From: Aquimarina sp. RZ0
GTDB taxonomy: Bacteria; Bacteroidota; Bacteroidia; Flavobacteriales; Flavobacteriaceae
Direction: 5' to 3'
Length of the DNA stretch: 64,000 nt
Assembly (NCBI RefSeq): GCF_008370685.1
Contig: NZ_VTZU01000016.1
Span: forward strand, 36,421-100,420
Part shown: piece by piece, positions 36,791-46,294 of the stretch
How positions within the stretch are numbered: position 1 is the stretch's first letter
Layout: each line of letters starts with the position of its first letter
Translations under genes and position numbers: made by a program
The notes under the pieces: model-generated
What the model saw: the letters and a program-made list of their open reading frames with translations, nothing else
The model's database searches: none
What the model was told of the DNA's origin: nothing

Positions 36791-38629
36791 ATGATATCTC
36801 TTATCGTTATTTTAAGCATTACAATAGGACTTTTTATTTGGGGAAAATTTACACCAGATATTGTTGCGCTATTGTCTATGCTCAGCCTTTTTTTAACAGG
36901 GGTTTTAGATCTTAATGAAACACTTAGTGGTTTTAGCAATCCGACTGTTATTATGATTGCCTCTCTTTTTATTATTGGAGAAGGTTTATCCCAAACAGGT
37001 TGGACAGCTCTTGCCGGTCAAAAATTTGTAAAATGGGCAGGAAAAAGTATCCCTAAGCTGTTGATTTTGGTAGTATTTGGATCCGGGATATTATCTGGTT
37101 TTGTAAGTAATACAGGAACTGTAGCAACTTTATTACCAGTAACCGTATCAGCAGCCTGGAATATTGGTACATTACCGTCAAAACTATTGATTCCAGTAGC
37201 ATTCGGTTCTAATACGGGCGGTTTATTAACACTAACAGGTACACCCCCTAATATTATAGCCAGTAATGCACTTGTAGAGAATGGTTATCAAGCTTTTTCA
37301 TTTTTTGAGTTTGCGATGATAGGGCTTCCATTATTGCTCATTACAATAGTGTACTTTAGATATGTAGGAACTAAGATTTTACCCAAAAATACGGCAGAAA
37401 ACATACCTATAAACCTTGATTCAGAAATGCATCAATGGATAGAAAATTATAGTATTGATAAAGGTATATACCGCCTTCGCATAAGATCAATGTCTCCATT
37501 AATCAATACAACGATTGGAGTGTGGAATTTTGAAGATACGTATAATGTATCTATTATCAGGTTACGAAGAAGGCATCCTAACCTTTTTAAAGGAACCAAA
37601 CATTTTGTAGAATTCCCAACACAAGATACAGAACTACGTTACCACGATATAATTACTGTAAAAGGTAAGACAGAAGATGTGGATAAAATGATTATCGAAT
37701 TTAAATTAGGTATTATTCCTATGAAAAATTCTGATGATGAATTCAAAAATGAATTTATCAATCAAGAAGTGGGCATGGCAGAAATGATCATAACACCAAA
37801 ATCATTTTTTTTAGGAACTAGTATTCCAATGGGAACTTATCTAAAACAAACAGGTATTCAGTTACTGGCAACATCAAGAAATAACAAACCGTTGATCGAT
37901 AAAAATGTTGTAGTAAAAGCTGGAGATGCTTTTATAATAAGAGGTCCCTGGGAACGTATAGAAGCACTAAAAAATACCTATAAGAATTTGGTGATTTCAG
38001 GAAGTCCTGAAAAAATGGCAAAAGAAGTAGATGCCTTGACATATAAGTCTTTTATAGCGTTAGGAATGCTTTTATTAATGATCATATTACTTGTTTTTAA
38101 AATTGTACCGAGTGCCATTGCAGCATTAATCTGTGCAGGTGTTATACTAATCACAGGATGTGTACCCATTGCAAAAGCTTATAAAGGAATTAGCTGGGTA
38201 AGTGTTGTGATGATTGCGGCGATGATTCCAATGGGGATTGCATTACAAAAAACCGGAGCAGCGCAGCTAGCAGCAAATAGCTTAGTAGAATATTTGGGTA
38301 GTATCCATCCAACAGTTTTACTAGGAGGTATTTTTTTACTGACAACCAGTTTTAGTCAGACAATAAACAACTCGGCAACAGCCGTATTGATGGCACCAAT
38401 TGCGATTATGGCAGCTACAGCATTACATATATCACCTAAACCATTTATGATTACTGTTGCTATAAGTGCATCAACAGCATTTTTAACACCAGTTGGGACT
38501 ACAACAAATGCAATGGTAATGGCTGCGGGAGATTATAAATTTATGGATTATGTAAAGGTAGGAGCTCCATTATTATTAATTTTTTTTTGTATAACTCTCA
38601 TATTAGTACCTATCATATGGCCCTTTTAA
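36791..38629 (+). CDS. SLC13-family permease with two TrkA-C (RCK_C) domains
   Basis: A 612-residue inner-membrane transporter. TM helices at about 1-200 and 415-612 flank a cytosolic insertion with two RCK_C/TrkA-C domains (about 215-300 and 320-400). The paired Na-binding loops are visible: SNTGTVATLLPV plus LTGTPPNIIAS in the first half, and NNSATAVLMAPIA plus TPVGTTTNAMVM in the second. Members carry dicarboxylates, citrate or sulfate with sodium. It lies between the Usp gene and pckA (82 bp), so a C4-dicarboxylate substrate feeding oxaloacetate would make sense, but that is inference. Confidence 0.87.
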   Translation: MISLIVILSITIGLFIWGKFTPDIVALLSMLSLFLTGVLDLNETLSGFSNPTVIMIASLFIIGEGLSQTGWTALAGQKFVKWAGKSIPKLLILVVFGSGILSGFVSNTGTVATLLPVTVSAAWNIGTLPSKLLIPVAFGSNTGGLLTLTGTPPNIIASNALVENGYQAFSFFEFAMIGLPLLLITIVYFRYVGTKILPKNTAENIPINLDSEMHQWIENYSIDKGIYRLRIRSMSPLINTTIGVWNFEDTYNVSIIRLRRRHPNLFKGTKHFVEFPTQDTELRYHDIITVKGKTEDVDKMIIEFKLGIIPMKNSDDEFKNEFINQEVGMAEMIITPKSFFLGTSIPMGTYLKQTGIQLLATSRNNKPLIDKNVVVKAGDAFIIRGPWERIEALKNTYKNLVISGSPEKMAKEVDALTYKSFIALGMLLLMIILLVFKIVPSAIAALICAGVILITGCVPIAKAYKGISWVSVVMIAAMIPMGIALQKTGAAQLAANSLVEYLGSIHPTVLLGGIFLLTTSFSQTINNSATAVLMAPIAIMAATALHISPKPFMITVAISASTAFLTPVGTTTNAMVMAAGDYKFMDYVKVGAPLLLIFFCITLILVPIIWPF

Positions 38630-38711
38630 ACCTATAGATAAGATAGTTTTTCAATAGATCAATATATCAAAAAATAGTAAACTTTAATCCAACTTGTAAA
38701 TTTTTTAAATT

Positions 38712-40343
38712 ATGGAAACAACAACAAGATCACCACAAAACAAAGACCTTAAAAAATATGGTTTAACACCAGATAAAGTATATTGGAATTTAGATCCGGA
38801 AACCCTGCAAAAATTTACAGTAGAAAAAAAAATGGGTACCGAAACTGCTAATGGAACACTAAATATCAATACTGGTAAGTTTACAGGACGTTCTCCAAAA
38901 GATCGTTTTTTAGTGCAAGATGCATATACAAAAGATAAAGTATGGTGGGGTAGAACAAATAAACCAGTTTCTCCAGAAAATTTTGATAAGCTTTATGACG
39001 AAGTAATAAATTATTTTTCTGGAAAAGAAGTGTATGTGAGAGATGCAGCAGTGTGTGCAGATCCAAAATATAAAATGAATGTAAGAACCATAACTGAGTA
39101 TCCTTGGTCAAACTACTTTGTAAACAATATGTTTCTTCGTTTATCAGAAGAAGAATTAAAAGACTTTGAGGAAGAATGGTTGGTGCTTTGTGCACCGGGG
39201 TATGAAGCTCCGAATCCTAAAGAATTTGGTCTTCGTCAAGGAAATTTTTCAATATTGAATTTTACAAAAAAAATAGCACTCGTAGGAGGTTCTGCTTATA
39301 CAGGAGAAATTAAGAAAGGAATATTTTCAGCCTTAAACCTGATTCTTCCAGTTGAGAAAGAAGTGTTACCGATGCATTGCTCTGCAAATGTAGGAGAAGA
39401 TGGTGAGACGGCTATTTTCTTTGGACTTTCTGGTACAGGAAAAACAACATTGTCTGCCGACCCTAACCGAAAACTTATTGGAGATGATGAACACGGGTGG
39501 ACAGCAGAAAATACAGTTTTTAATTTTGAAGGAGGATGTTATGCAAAAGTTATTGATTTAACAGAAGAAAAAGAACCGGATATTTATCGGGCAATTAAAC
39601 CTGGCGCATTGTTAGAAAATATTGTTTTTAAAGAAGGAACAAAAGAAGTTAATTTTGAGGATAGTTCAATTACTCAAAATACAAGAGTAAGCTATCCATT
39701 AGATCACATAGATAAAATTCAACAACCATCGTATGCAAGCAACCCCAAAAATATATTTTTCCTTACCTGTGATGCTTTTGGAGTGTTACCTCCGATTTCA
39801 AAACTGACTCCCGGACAAGCTGCTTATCATTTTATTTCTGGATATACAGCCAAAGTAGCAGGTACTGAAGCAGGTATTACAGAACCAGTACCTTCATTCT
39901 CAGCTTGTTTTGGAGAACCATTTATGCCATTACACCCAACTGTATATGCAGAGATGTTAAGCAAAAAAATGACTGAAGCTGGAGTAGATGTATGGTTGGT
40001 TAATACAGGATGGTCAGGAGGACCATATGGCGTAGGATCCAGGATAAAACTGAAGTATACCAGAGCTATGATATCGGCTGCCCTTAGAGGAGAGCTTACT
40101 GATGTAGAATTTGAAGAGCACCCGATTTTTGGATTAAATATGCCAAAATATGTACCTGGTGTGCCTACAGAAATGCTAGACCCTATGAACACTTGGCTGC
40201 AAAAAGGAAGTTATATAAGTAAAGCTATTCAGCTAGCACATTCATTTCATATTAATTTTGATAAATTCGTAAATCAAGCTAATGATGAAACGTTGCATGG
40301 AGGTCCACTAATTGATGCACATCAGATTTTAGATCATATCTAA
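38712..40343 (+). CDS. pckA: Phosphoenolpyruvate carboxykinase (ATP)
   Basis: A 543-residue enzyme converting oxaloacetate and ATP to phosphoenolpyruvate and CO2, the entry to gluconeogenesis. The kinase-1 P-loop GLSGTGKTT is at residues 238-246. GRSPKDRF near 56-63 is the substrate-binding Arg segment. LIGDDEHGW carries the metal-binding Asp residues, and FLTCDAFGVLPP follows. Full length. Next to a dicarboxylate-type permease and upstream of a phosphofructokinase, it marks a carbon-flux region. A family-3 mini-hairpin directly follows it. Confidence 0.96.
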   Translation: METTTRSPQNKDLKKYGLTPDKVYWNLDPETLQKFTVEKKMGTETANGTLNINTGKFTGRSPKDRFLVQDAYTKDKVWWGRTNKPVSPENFDKLYDEVINYFSGKEVYVRDAAVCADPKYKMNVRTITEYPWSNYFVNNMFLRLSEEELKDFEEEWLVLCAPGYEAPNPKEFGLRQGNFSILNFTKKIALVGGSAYTGEIKKGIFSALNLILPVEKEVLPMHCSANVGEDGETAIFFGLSGTGKTTLSADPNRKLIGDDEHGWTAENTVFNFEGGCYAKVIDLTEEKEPDIYRAIKPGALLENIVFKEGTKEVNFEDSSITQNTRVSYPLDHIDKIQQPSYASNPKNIFFLTCDAFGVLPPISKLTPGQAAYHFISGYTAKVAGTEAGITEPVPSFSACFGEPFMPLHPTVYAEMLSKKMTEAGVDVWLVNTGWSGGPYGVGSRIKLKYTRAMISAALRGELTDVEFEEHPIFGLNMPKYVPGVPTEMLDPMNTWLQKGSYISKAIQLAHSFHINFDKFVNQANDETLHGGPLIDAHQILDHI

Positions 40344-40382
40344 ATTTTAACATTCTTAAATCATCAATTTTTGAAAATTATG

Positions 40383-40429
40383 AACTCATCTTGACTTTTT
40401 CTATTTCCTGAAAAAGTTAAGACGAGTCA
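40383..40429. repeat. Family-3 mini-element acting as a hairpin after pckA
   Basis: Both termini of the family are kept (GAACTCATCTTGACTTTTTC and the near complement ending AAGACGAGTC) but the interior is deleted, leaving a stem of about 19 bp with an 8-nt loop. It lies 40 bp after the pckA stop and could act as a terminator or mRNA 3'-end stabiliser. Beyond it, 40430-40687 is AT-rich with nothing recognised. Confidence 0.65.
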
Positions 40430-40687
40430 ATAGAAGGCTCCTATATATCTAGCAAGGTTTAATTATGTATGGGAGTTTTTTTTGATGGTATCTTCTATGA
40501 ATTTTGGAGGATAGTTCAGCATAATTATTTTGATAACGTATAGCGCAACAGATGCTCTTTTTCTATTGACTGTAAAAATGCTTTTTATTTAGTTTTTACT
40601 TATCAGATAAAACAGCTCTAACGTGTAAAAAAGAATGGCAATAGATTAAAAAATCACTTCATTATCAAATCACTTAAAAATACTATT

Positions 40688-41380
40688 TTGACTCGATTTT
40701 TTTTAATCCTGTTTTTGTTTACTATACCGCTGAGCGGTCAGAAAAACAGAAATGATATTACCTTAGGATCATGGGTAATAGTATCAGGAACTAATAGACT
40801 CTCCAAACGTTGGAGTATACCCACTGTTGGAATTTTAAGGCATTATGATATTTTTAAATCTTATGAACTATCCTTTTTTAGATCCGGATTTACCTATGCT
40901 GTCAACCCTAAGTTAGATGTAACTTTGGGGTATGGTTATCTAGATTCAGATTCATATATTAATTACAAACCTGGAACCAGGCAACATTGGTTATATCAGG
41001 AGTTCTATATAAAGTCTCACGCTAATGGTTTTCCTGTATCTCATAGATATCGATGGGAAACACGTTGGATTGAAAAAGCAAATAATCAGGAAGTTAATCA
41101 TAGAATACGGTATCGATTGAGGTGGATTCAATCTCTTAATTCATATTTTTATACCAACCTTTTTAATGAAATTTTTTTGAGTTTGCAAGATCCTGTTTTT
41201 AATCAAAATAGATTTCACGCTGGTGTCGGCTATGTTTTTAGTAAAAATTTAAAACTAGAGATGGGATATCTGAAAAATCATTTTTCAAAAGCGCACTATG
41301 ATCGTCTTCGAATAGGGATTCTTTTTAAAACAAATTTTGCCTCAAAGCAGATAGTATCAACTGCAAGTGGTAGTAACTAA
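40688..41380 (+). CDS. DUF2490 outer-membrane-type protein
   Basis: A 230-residue protein with a signal peptide (TRFFLILFLFTIPLSGQ), supporting the unusual TTG start at 40688. The mature part is rich in alternating aromatic strands (SYELSFFRSGFTYAVNPKLDVTLGYGYL, HRYRWETRWIEK, RIRYRLRWIQSL, LKLEMGYLKNHF) and fits DUF2490, a predicted outer-membrane beta-barrel family. Function unknown. It precedes the phosphofructokinase gene but a solitary repeat end lies between them. Confidence 0.8.
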   Translation: MTRFFLILFLFTIPLSGQKNRNDITLGSWVIVSGTNRLSKRWSIPTVGILRHYDIFKSYELSFFRSGFTYAVNPKLDVTLGYGYLDSDSYINYKPGTRQHWLYQEFYIKSHANGFPVSHRYRWETRWIEKANNQEVNHRIRYRLRWIQSLNSYFYTNLFNEIFLSLQDPVFNQNRFHAGVGYVFSKNLKLEMGYLKNHFSKAHYDRLRIGILFKTNFASKQIVSTASGSN

Positions 41381-41386
41381 TACAAT

Positions 41387-41400
41387 TGTTTGAATTTACT
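41387..41400. repeat. Solitary family-4 terminal repeat
   Basis: An exact 14-bp copy of TGTTTGAATTTACT, the end of the 6675-6902 element, with no partner nearby. It lies about 60 bp before the phosphofructokinase start. Confidence 0.5.
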
Positions 41401-41459
41401 ATAGGAGAAAATATATAATTTACTTTATTTTAGAACACAAAAAATTGAAAACACATATT

Positions 41460-42782
41460 ATGAAATCTAATCAGAACTTCGAAATTAAATTTATCGGAGA
41501 ACCTACTTATAAATCACCACTAAGACTTAGTAAAACTAAAGGGGATGGGGTTTTTAACTTTATAAATGAAGAGGAAAGATTGATTCTTAATACATCTGTA
41601 TCAGGATTTGAGCAATGTATTAGAGACAATAAAAAACCATTGAGTTTAGAAAAGGCTGGTCCGAGAGAAAAGATATACTTTGATATCAAAACCACAAAAG
41701 CAGCCATTGTAACTTGTGGTGGCTTATGTCCTGGAATCAATAATGTAATACAAGGCTTGGTTATGGGGCTTCATTATTTTTATGGCGTATCAGAAGTGAT
41801 AGGGATTCGTTATGGTTATGAAGGATTAAATCCAAAAACAAAACATGAGTTTGTAACGCTAACTCCGGAGAAAGTAAAAAATATTCACGAATTTGGAGGT
41901 ACTATTTTGGGATCATCCCGAGGAGCGCAGGATGTTGTCGAAATGGTTAACACATTAGAAAAAAATGAGATTAATATACTTTTTACTATTGGAGGAGATG
42001 GTACTTTAAAAGGCGCATATGAACTTACCAAAGAGATTGAAAAGAGAAATCTTGAGTGTGTAGTAGTAGGAATCCCAAAAACAATAGATAATGATATTGA
42101 TTTAATTGATAAATCTTTTGGTTTTGAAACAGCATTTGATGTCGCTACTCCAATTATAAGAGATGCACATAATGAAGCGGTAGGAGCCTATAATGGTATT
42201 TCGATTGTCAAGCTTATGGGCAGAGATAGTGGTTTTATAGCTGCTTCTGCTGCACTTTCGATGCCAGTTGTTAATTTTGTTTTAGTACCAGAAATGGAAT
42301 TCGAACTACGTGGCGAGAAAGGTTTTTTATCAGCACTTAAGGAGCGATTGGATTCTAGGAATCATATTGTTATTGTTGTAGCAGAAGGTGCCGGGCAACA
42401 TTTGTTTGATACCGATGAATCCAATAAAACAGACGCTTCTGGTAACATACTGCATAAGGATATAGGTCTATTATTAAAAGATAAAATAAATGAATTTTTT
42501 CAGGAACATGATATTCCCACAACGATTAAATATATTGACCCAAGCTATATTATAAGAAGTGCACCGGCAAATGCAAATGATCGCATTTTTTGTAATCGAC
42601 TGGCGCATCTGGCGGTTCATGGTGCTATGAATGGCAAAACTGGATTTGTAATAGGGATTGTTAATAATAGTTTTGTTCATATCCCTATTGCAGAAGTAAT
42701 AAATAAAAGAAAAAAAATAGACTTAGAAGGAGAATTTTGGTATTCAGTTTGTGAGAGCACGGGACAGCTATCCTTGATGTAA
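41460..42782 (+). CDS. 6-phosphofructokinase (plant/trypanosomatid-like clade)
   Basis: From the ATG at 41460 the enzyme has 440 residues; an in-frame TTG lies 15 bp upstream. It phosphorylates fructose-6-phosphate. TIGGDGTLKG (about 176-185) has Gly after GGD, which is associated with ATP rather than pyrophosphate as donor. PKTIDND (about 206-212) has Lys where E. coli PfkA has Gly and includes the catalytic Asp. This G/K combination is known from plant and trypanosomatid ATP-PFKs and long bacterial forms. MGRDSGFIAASAAL and the effector-free length also fit. Donor specificity is a prediction. Confidence 0.88.
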   Translation: MKSNQNFEIKFIGEPTYKSPLRLSKTKGDGVFNFINEEERLILNTSVSGFEQCIRDNKKPLSLEKAGPREKIYFDIKTTKAAIVTCGGLCPGINNVIQGLVMGLHYFYGVSEVIGIRYGYEGLNPKTKHEFVTLTPEKVKNIHEFGGTILGSSRGAQDVVEMVNTLEKNEINILFTIGGDGTLKGAYELTKEIEKRNLECVVVGIPKTIDNDIDLIDKSFGFETAFDVATPIIRDAHNEAVGAYNGISIVKLMGRDSGFIAASAALSMPVVNFVLVPEMEFELRGEKGFLSALKERLDSRNHIVIVVAEGAGQHLFDTDESNKTDASGNILHKDIGLLLKDKINEFFQEHDIPTTIKYIDPSYIIRSAPANANDRIFCNRLAHLAVHGAMNGKTGFVIGIVNNSFVHIPIAEVINKRKKIDLEGEFWYSVCESTGQLSLM

Positions 42783-42907
42783 TCATTTAAAATGGGTTAT
42801 ATTATATAGATTTTAGTTGCTGGGTTAACTTCTTTATTTGCAAGTATTTATTCGTAAAAGAGATTTCTTATTGATAACTATAAATGTACAGTCAAGATAA
42901 GTATGAA

Positions 42908-43660
42908 TTATAGTTTTATACTCGTATTAATAGAAATAGCAGTTTCTTTAAGACATTTAATTAAAAAATCTCCAGTTTTTTGTTTTTGATTTATAGATTC
43001 CAAACTGGAAATTGCAAGGACACTAAAAATTCCTGAATTGGTATGACCTATAGGAACAGCAATATCAGTTACTCCAATGGTTAGATCACTTTTTTTTAAT
43101 TCGTAACCGTTTTTTTCTATACTTTTTAGATTGGTTCTAAAATTGACCTGCTCTTTTTTCGAAAGTGCATTAAACTCTGGATTCGTCTGGAGTATTTTTT
43201 CTAATTCATCTGTCTCCATAAAAGCTAATAAGACCCTTCCTGAGGTGGTTTTTGTTAAAGGAAAAAGGCTTCCTTCTTCTATGGATAAGGAAACAGGACC
43301 TGGACTTTGTACTTGTGATATGACCATAAGTTGGCCACTATATAATATTCCCATATGACAAGATTGTTTTGTTTTATTGGCAAGATCCTCCATGATGGGT
43401 TTGGCAACTTTTAATAATCCGTCAATAGGACTATGCCTATGAGATAAGTGGTATAATTTCAGTGATAGTGAGTACTTTCCAGATGTTGATTTTATAATGT
43501 AACCTCTATATTCCAGACAAGCTAGCATTCGATAAATCTCATTGGCAGATTTATTGAGCCCTTGAGCTATTTCTACCTGGGATTGTGGAACCCCTTTATT
43601 GGATAGATATTCTAAGATGTCTAAACCTTTTTCTAATGCAGGTGCAGGATATTTATTCAT
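42908..43660 (-). CDS. IclR-family transcriptional regulator
   Basis: A 250-residue protein with an N-terminal winged HTH (about 5-65, ALEKGLDILEYLSNKGVPQSQVEIAQGLNKSANEIYRMLACLEYRGYI) and an IclR effector-binding domain (about 75-245, GRVLLAF, DLTIGVTDIAVPIG). It is divergent from the GH2 gene, and the 71-bp gap contains a perfect 13-bp-arm palindrome. Regulators of this family usually respond to a pathway acid or its CoA-route intermediate; here it probably controls the whole 43732-52194 island. Confidence 0.92.
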   Translation of the reverse strand: MNKYPAPALEKGLDILEYLSNKGVPQSQVEIAQGLNKSANEIYRMLACLEYRGYIIKSTSGKYSLSLKLYHLSHRHSPIDGLLKVAKPIMEDLANKTKQSCHMGILYSGQLMVISQVQSPGPVSLSIEEGSLFPLTKTTSGRVLLAFMETDELEKILQTNPEFNALSKKEQVNFRTNLKSIEKNGYELKKSDLTIGVTDIAVPIGHTNSGIFSVLAISSLESINQKQKTGDFLIKCLKETAISINTSIKL

Positions 43661-43680
43661 GCTGTTTTTTGTATAAACTT

Positions 43681-43712
43681 TTCAAATATAAATTTTTGTA
43701 TTTATATTTGAA
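43681..43712. promoter_or_regulatory. Palindromic operator candidate for the IclR regulator
   Basis: TTCAAATATAAAT and its exact complement ATTTATATTTGAA, 6 bp apart (TTTTGT), centred in the divergent gap 20 bp before the GH2 start codon. A perfect 26-base symmetry at this place is best explained as the binding site of the regulator. Confidence 0.65.
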
Positions 43713-43731
43713 TTATAAATTTAATTGAATT

Positions 43732-46275
43732 ATGAGACCAAATTTTAAAAGAAAGTTAAAGAATATTTTAGGAACTTTCTTCATATTAATGTCATTAATT
43801 GGGTTTGCTCAACCCAACACAACCTTCAATGGTAACTTAGGTGATAAGTCTGAAAGAGATTTAAGTGGTATGATGTGGCGCATGAAAATGATGCTTCCAG
43901 GGGAAGGAGTAAAAAAAGGATTACATAAACTTCCTTCAGAAGATATCGAAACTTTAGTTTGGAACAATGCTAAAGTTCCGGGAGATGTCTATACCGATTT
44001 ATGGAAAGCAGGTGTGATCGACGATCCTTACTTTGGTCGTAACAGTGTGAAAGCCCAATGGGTCCAACAATATGAGTGGTGGTATTCTCTGCAGTTCAGC
44101 GTTACAGAGGATACGGTAGATAAGATAATTGATATCGTTTTTGAAGGCGTTGATTATGCCTGTGAAGTATGGCTGAATGGTCATTATTTGGGAAAGCATG
44201 AAGGTGCTTTTTCTAAGTTTTCATTCACTGTAAATGATTATTTACGTGTTAGTAAAGATGATTTCCTTAAAGGACGCAATATGCTAATGGTAAAATTAGA
44301 TTCCCCTCCACAAGTAAATGCCTTTGTAGCGGGTAAAAAAACGCCATGGTTTGGTGATTACTGGAGAGATTTGACGCCAATAGGGATATGGAGACCTGTA
44401 AAAATGATTACTACGGGAATGACTCGTTTTACAGATGTATATGCCAATAATAGTATTAATAAGGACGGTAGCGCTAATGTCAATTTAGAAATGATGATCG
44501 AAAACGTATCCAATAAATCAAAAGATATCACCATAATAACCACTGTAAAAGGTAAAAATTTTGATATGAAACCTTTGGATTTTAAATTTAACCAGCATTT
44601 AAAACCTGGAATAAACAAAATTACAAAGGAAGTTAAAATTGATGAAGCAAAATTATGGTGGCCTTGGGATCTCGGCGAGCCAAATTTATATGAAGCTAAG
44701 ATTGTACTACAAAAAGATACATTTATTCATGATATTAATAAAACTGTGTTTGGTATTCGGGAAGTAACTTCCAAATGGAATCCTGGTTTTAAAAAAGGGG
44801 TAGACGTTAGTTTCCCTCGTTCTACATATATCAATGGGAAATTTCATTTTATCAGATCTGCCTGTTGGGGCGGTCCCCCAGATATTTTTACTGGTAGAAC
44901 TTCTGTAGATGAATATAAGGAGCTTTTTCGTTTAGCAAAGGAAATGAATATGAACAATATCCGTATCTTTGGATGGCATCCGCCTGAGATTCCTGAGTTT
45001 TATCAACTTGCTGATGAAATGGGGATTACCATTTGGCAGGATATGATCCCTTTGGGAACAGGTAATATTCCGTCTGATGAAAATAATTTGGCTGAAATTT
45101 TTAATGAAGGAGTCCGTGTTATTAAGGAACGAAGAAACCATCCATCGCTAATAATGATGGAGGGAGGTGAAGAAATGATGTTCAGAACACGTGACCCAAA
45201 ATTTGGACGCGAATTTCTAGAACGTTTGGGAGACTCTTTGCAGGCATATGCAAAATTACCCTATATTCCTGATTCTCCAATGACAGATCATGTAGCACAA
45301 CAAGCAGGTTTCAAGCCAAAAGAGGCTGTACACGCATTACGTTACTTTTATGATATGGGCGATTGGCTGCATGAAGATTGGTATCAGACGAAAGCAAACG
45401 GCTATCCTATTGTACCTGAGTTTGCAATTACGTCAGTACCATCAGTAGAAAGTCTTAAAAAATTCATACCTGCAGAAGAATTGTGGCCTCCAGGGCTTAG
45501 TTGGGGACATCATTGGGCAGATCTGATACGATTGAGAATGCAAAATTGGGATGTATTTGGTAATGAGATGAAAGGATCACTCGAAGAATTTGTAAATGCT
45601 ACTCAGGATGCGCAAGGAATTATTTTTCAAAATGGAATAGAACACTTTAGACGAGATAAGCCTGGTCTGAGCGCAATTGCACTTTGTCATTTTATAACCT
45701 ATGGTCCGGATATGAAGTGGGCAATTATTGATAACTATCAGAAGCCAAAACGTTCTTTTAATTTTGTTAAAAAGGCGTATCAACCACTTCTGGTAAATTT
45801 TGAATTTAAAAAACGAAGATGGCGTATAGAAGAACCTTTTGTAGGGAACATATGGATAATTAATGATTTTTATAAATCATACAAGGATTGTAAGGTAAGT
45901 TTCAAAATAAAAAACGATACAGGAGAGGTACTTTACTCTCAGGAGTTTGACGTAGCAAGCATAGAAGGCAATAGTGCGAAATCCTTTTTTAAGATTAAAG
46001 AAAAAGTACTTAAAAAGGTTAAAGAAAAATTCTATGTAGATTTAGAACTAACAAATAAAAAGGGTACAGTTATTTCTGCAAATGATTATTTTTTTCTGAT
46101 TGGAGACCAGGAAGCAGCTAGTAAGCGATTTAAAGATTGGAAAGAAGAACGCCTGGAACAGGAGAATAAACACGGTGCTTATGGTTCATACTACCATTTC
46201 TTTAAGGAGCTTACCGGTCAGGATGGTACTAAATATGAAAGCGGAAATGAAATTCCGAGAGCAATTGGGTATTAA
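43732..46275 (+). CDS. Exported glycoside hydrolase family 2 enzyme (beta-mannosidase-like)
   Basis: An 847-residue protein with a signal peptide ending near LIGFAQ. A jelly-roll sugar-binding domain (about 40-225, VDYACEVWLNGHYLGKHEGAFSKFSF), Ig-like domain (about 230-345) and TIM barrel (about 360-660, MNNIRIFGWHPPEIPEFYQLADEMGITIWQDM) follow in GH2 order. The predicted acid/base is E480 and the nucleophile E563 (VPEFA). The usual GNNE motif before the acid/base reads GGEE here. Nearest described types are beta-mannosidases and exo-glucosaminidases. It leads a six-gene operon (19-bp gap to the next gene) and probably releases a sugar or glycosylated acid in the periplasm. Confidence 0.85.
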   Translation: MRPNFKRKLKNILGTFFILMSLIGFAQPNTTFNGNLGDKSERDLSGMMWRMKMMLPGEGVKKGLHKLPSEDIETLVWNNAKVPGDVYTDLWKAGVIDDPYFGRNSVKAQWVQQYEWWYSLQFSVTEDTVDKIIDIVFEGVDYACEVWLNGHYLGKHEGAFSKFSFTVNDYLRVSKDDFLKGRNMLMVKLDSPPQVNAFVAGKKTPWFGDYWRDLTPIGIWRPVKMITTGMTRFTDVYANNSINKDGSANVNLEMMIENVSNKSKDITIITTVKGKNFDMKPLDFKFNQHLKPGINKITKEVKIDEAKLWWPWDLGEPNLYEAKIVLQKDTFIHDINKTVFGIREVTSKWNPGFKKGVDVSFPRSTYINGKFHFIRSACWGGPPDIFTGRTSVDEYKELFRLAKEMNMNNIRIFGWHPPEIPEFYQLADEMGITIWQDMIPLGTGNIPSDENNLAEIFNEGVRVIKERRNHPSLIMMEGGEEMMFRTRDPKFGREFLERLGDSLQAYAKLPYIPDSPMTDHVAQQAGFKPKEAVHALRYFYDMGDWLHEDWYQTKANGYPIVPEFAITSVPSVESLKKFIPAEELWPPGLSWGHHWADLIRLRMQNWDVFGNEMKGSLEEFVNATQDAQGIIFQNGIEHFRRDKPGLSAIALCHFITYGPDMKWAIIDNYQKPKRSFNFVKKAYQPLLVNFEFKKRRWRIEEPFVGNIWIINDFYKSYKDCKVSFKIKNDTGEVLYSQEFDVASIEGNSAKSFFKIKEKVLKKVKEKFYVDLELTNKKGTVISANDYFFLIGDQEAASKRFKDWKEERLEQENKHGAYGSYYHFFKELTGQDGTKYESGNEIPRAIGY

Positions 46276-46294
46276 TCAGTAAGTATCAAAAAAG

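Noticed and set aside
46100..46282. 60-codon frame overlapping the end of the GH2 gene
   Set aside because: It lies in another frame of a clearly conserved gene and has no independent support.
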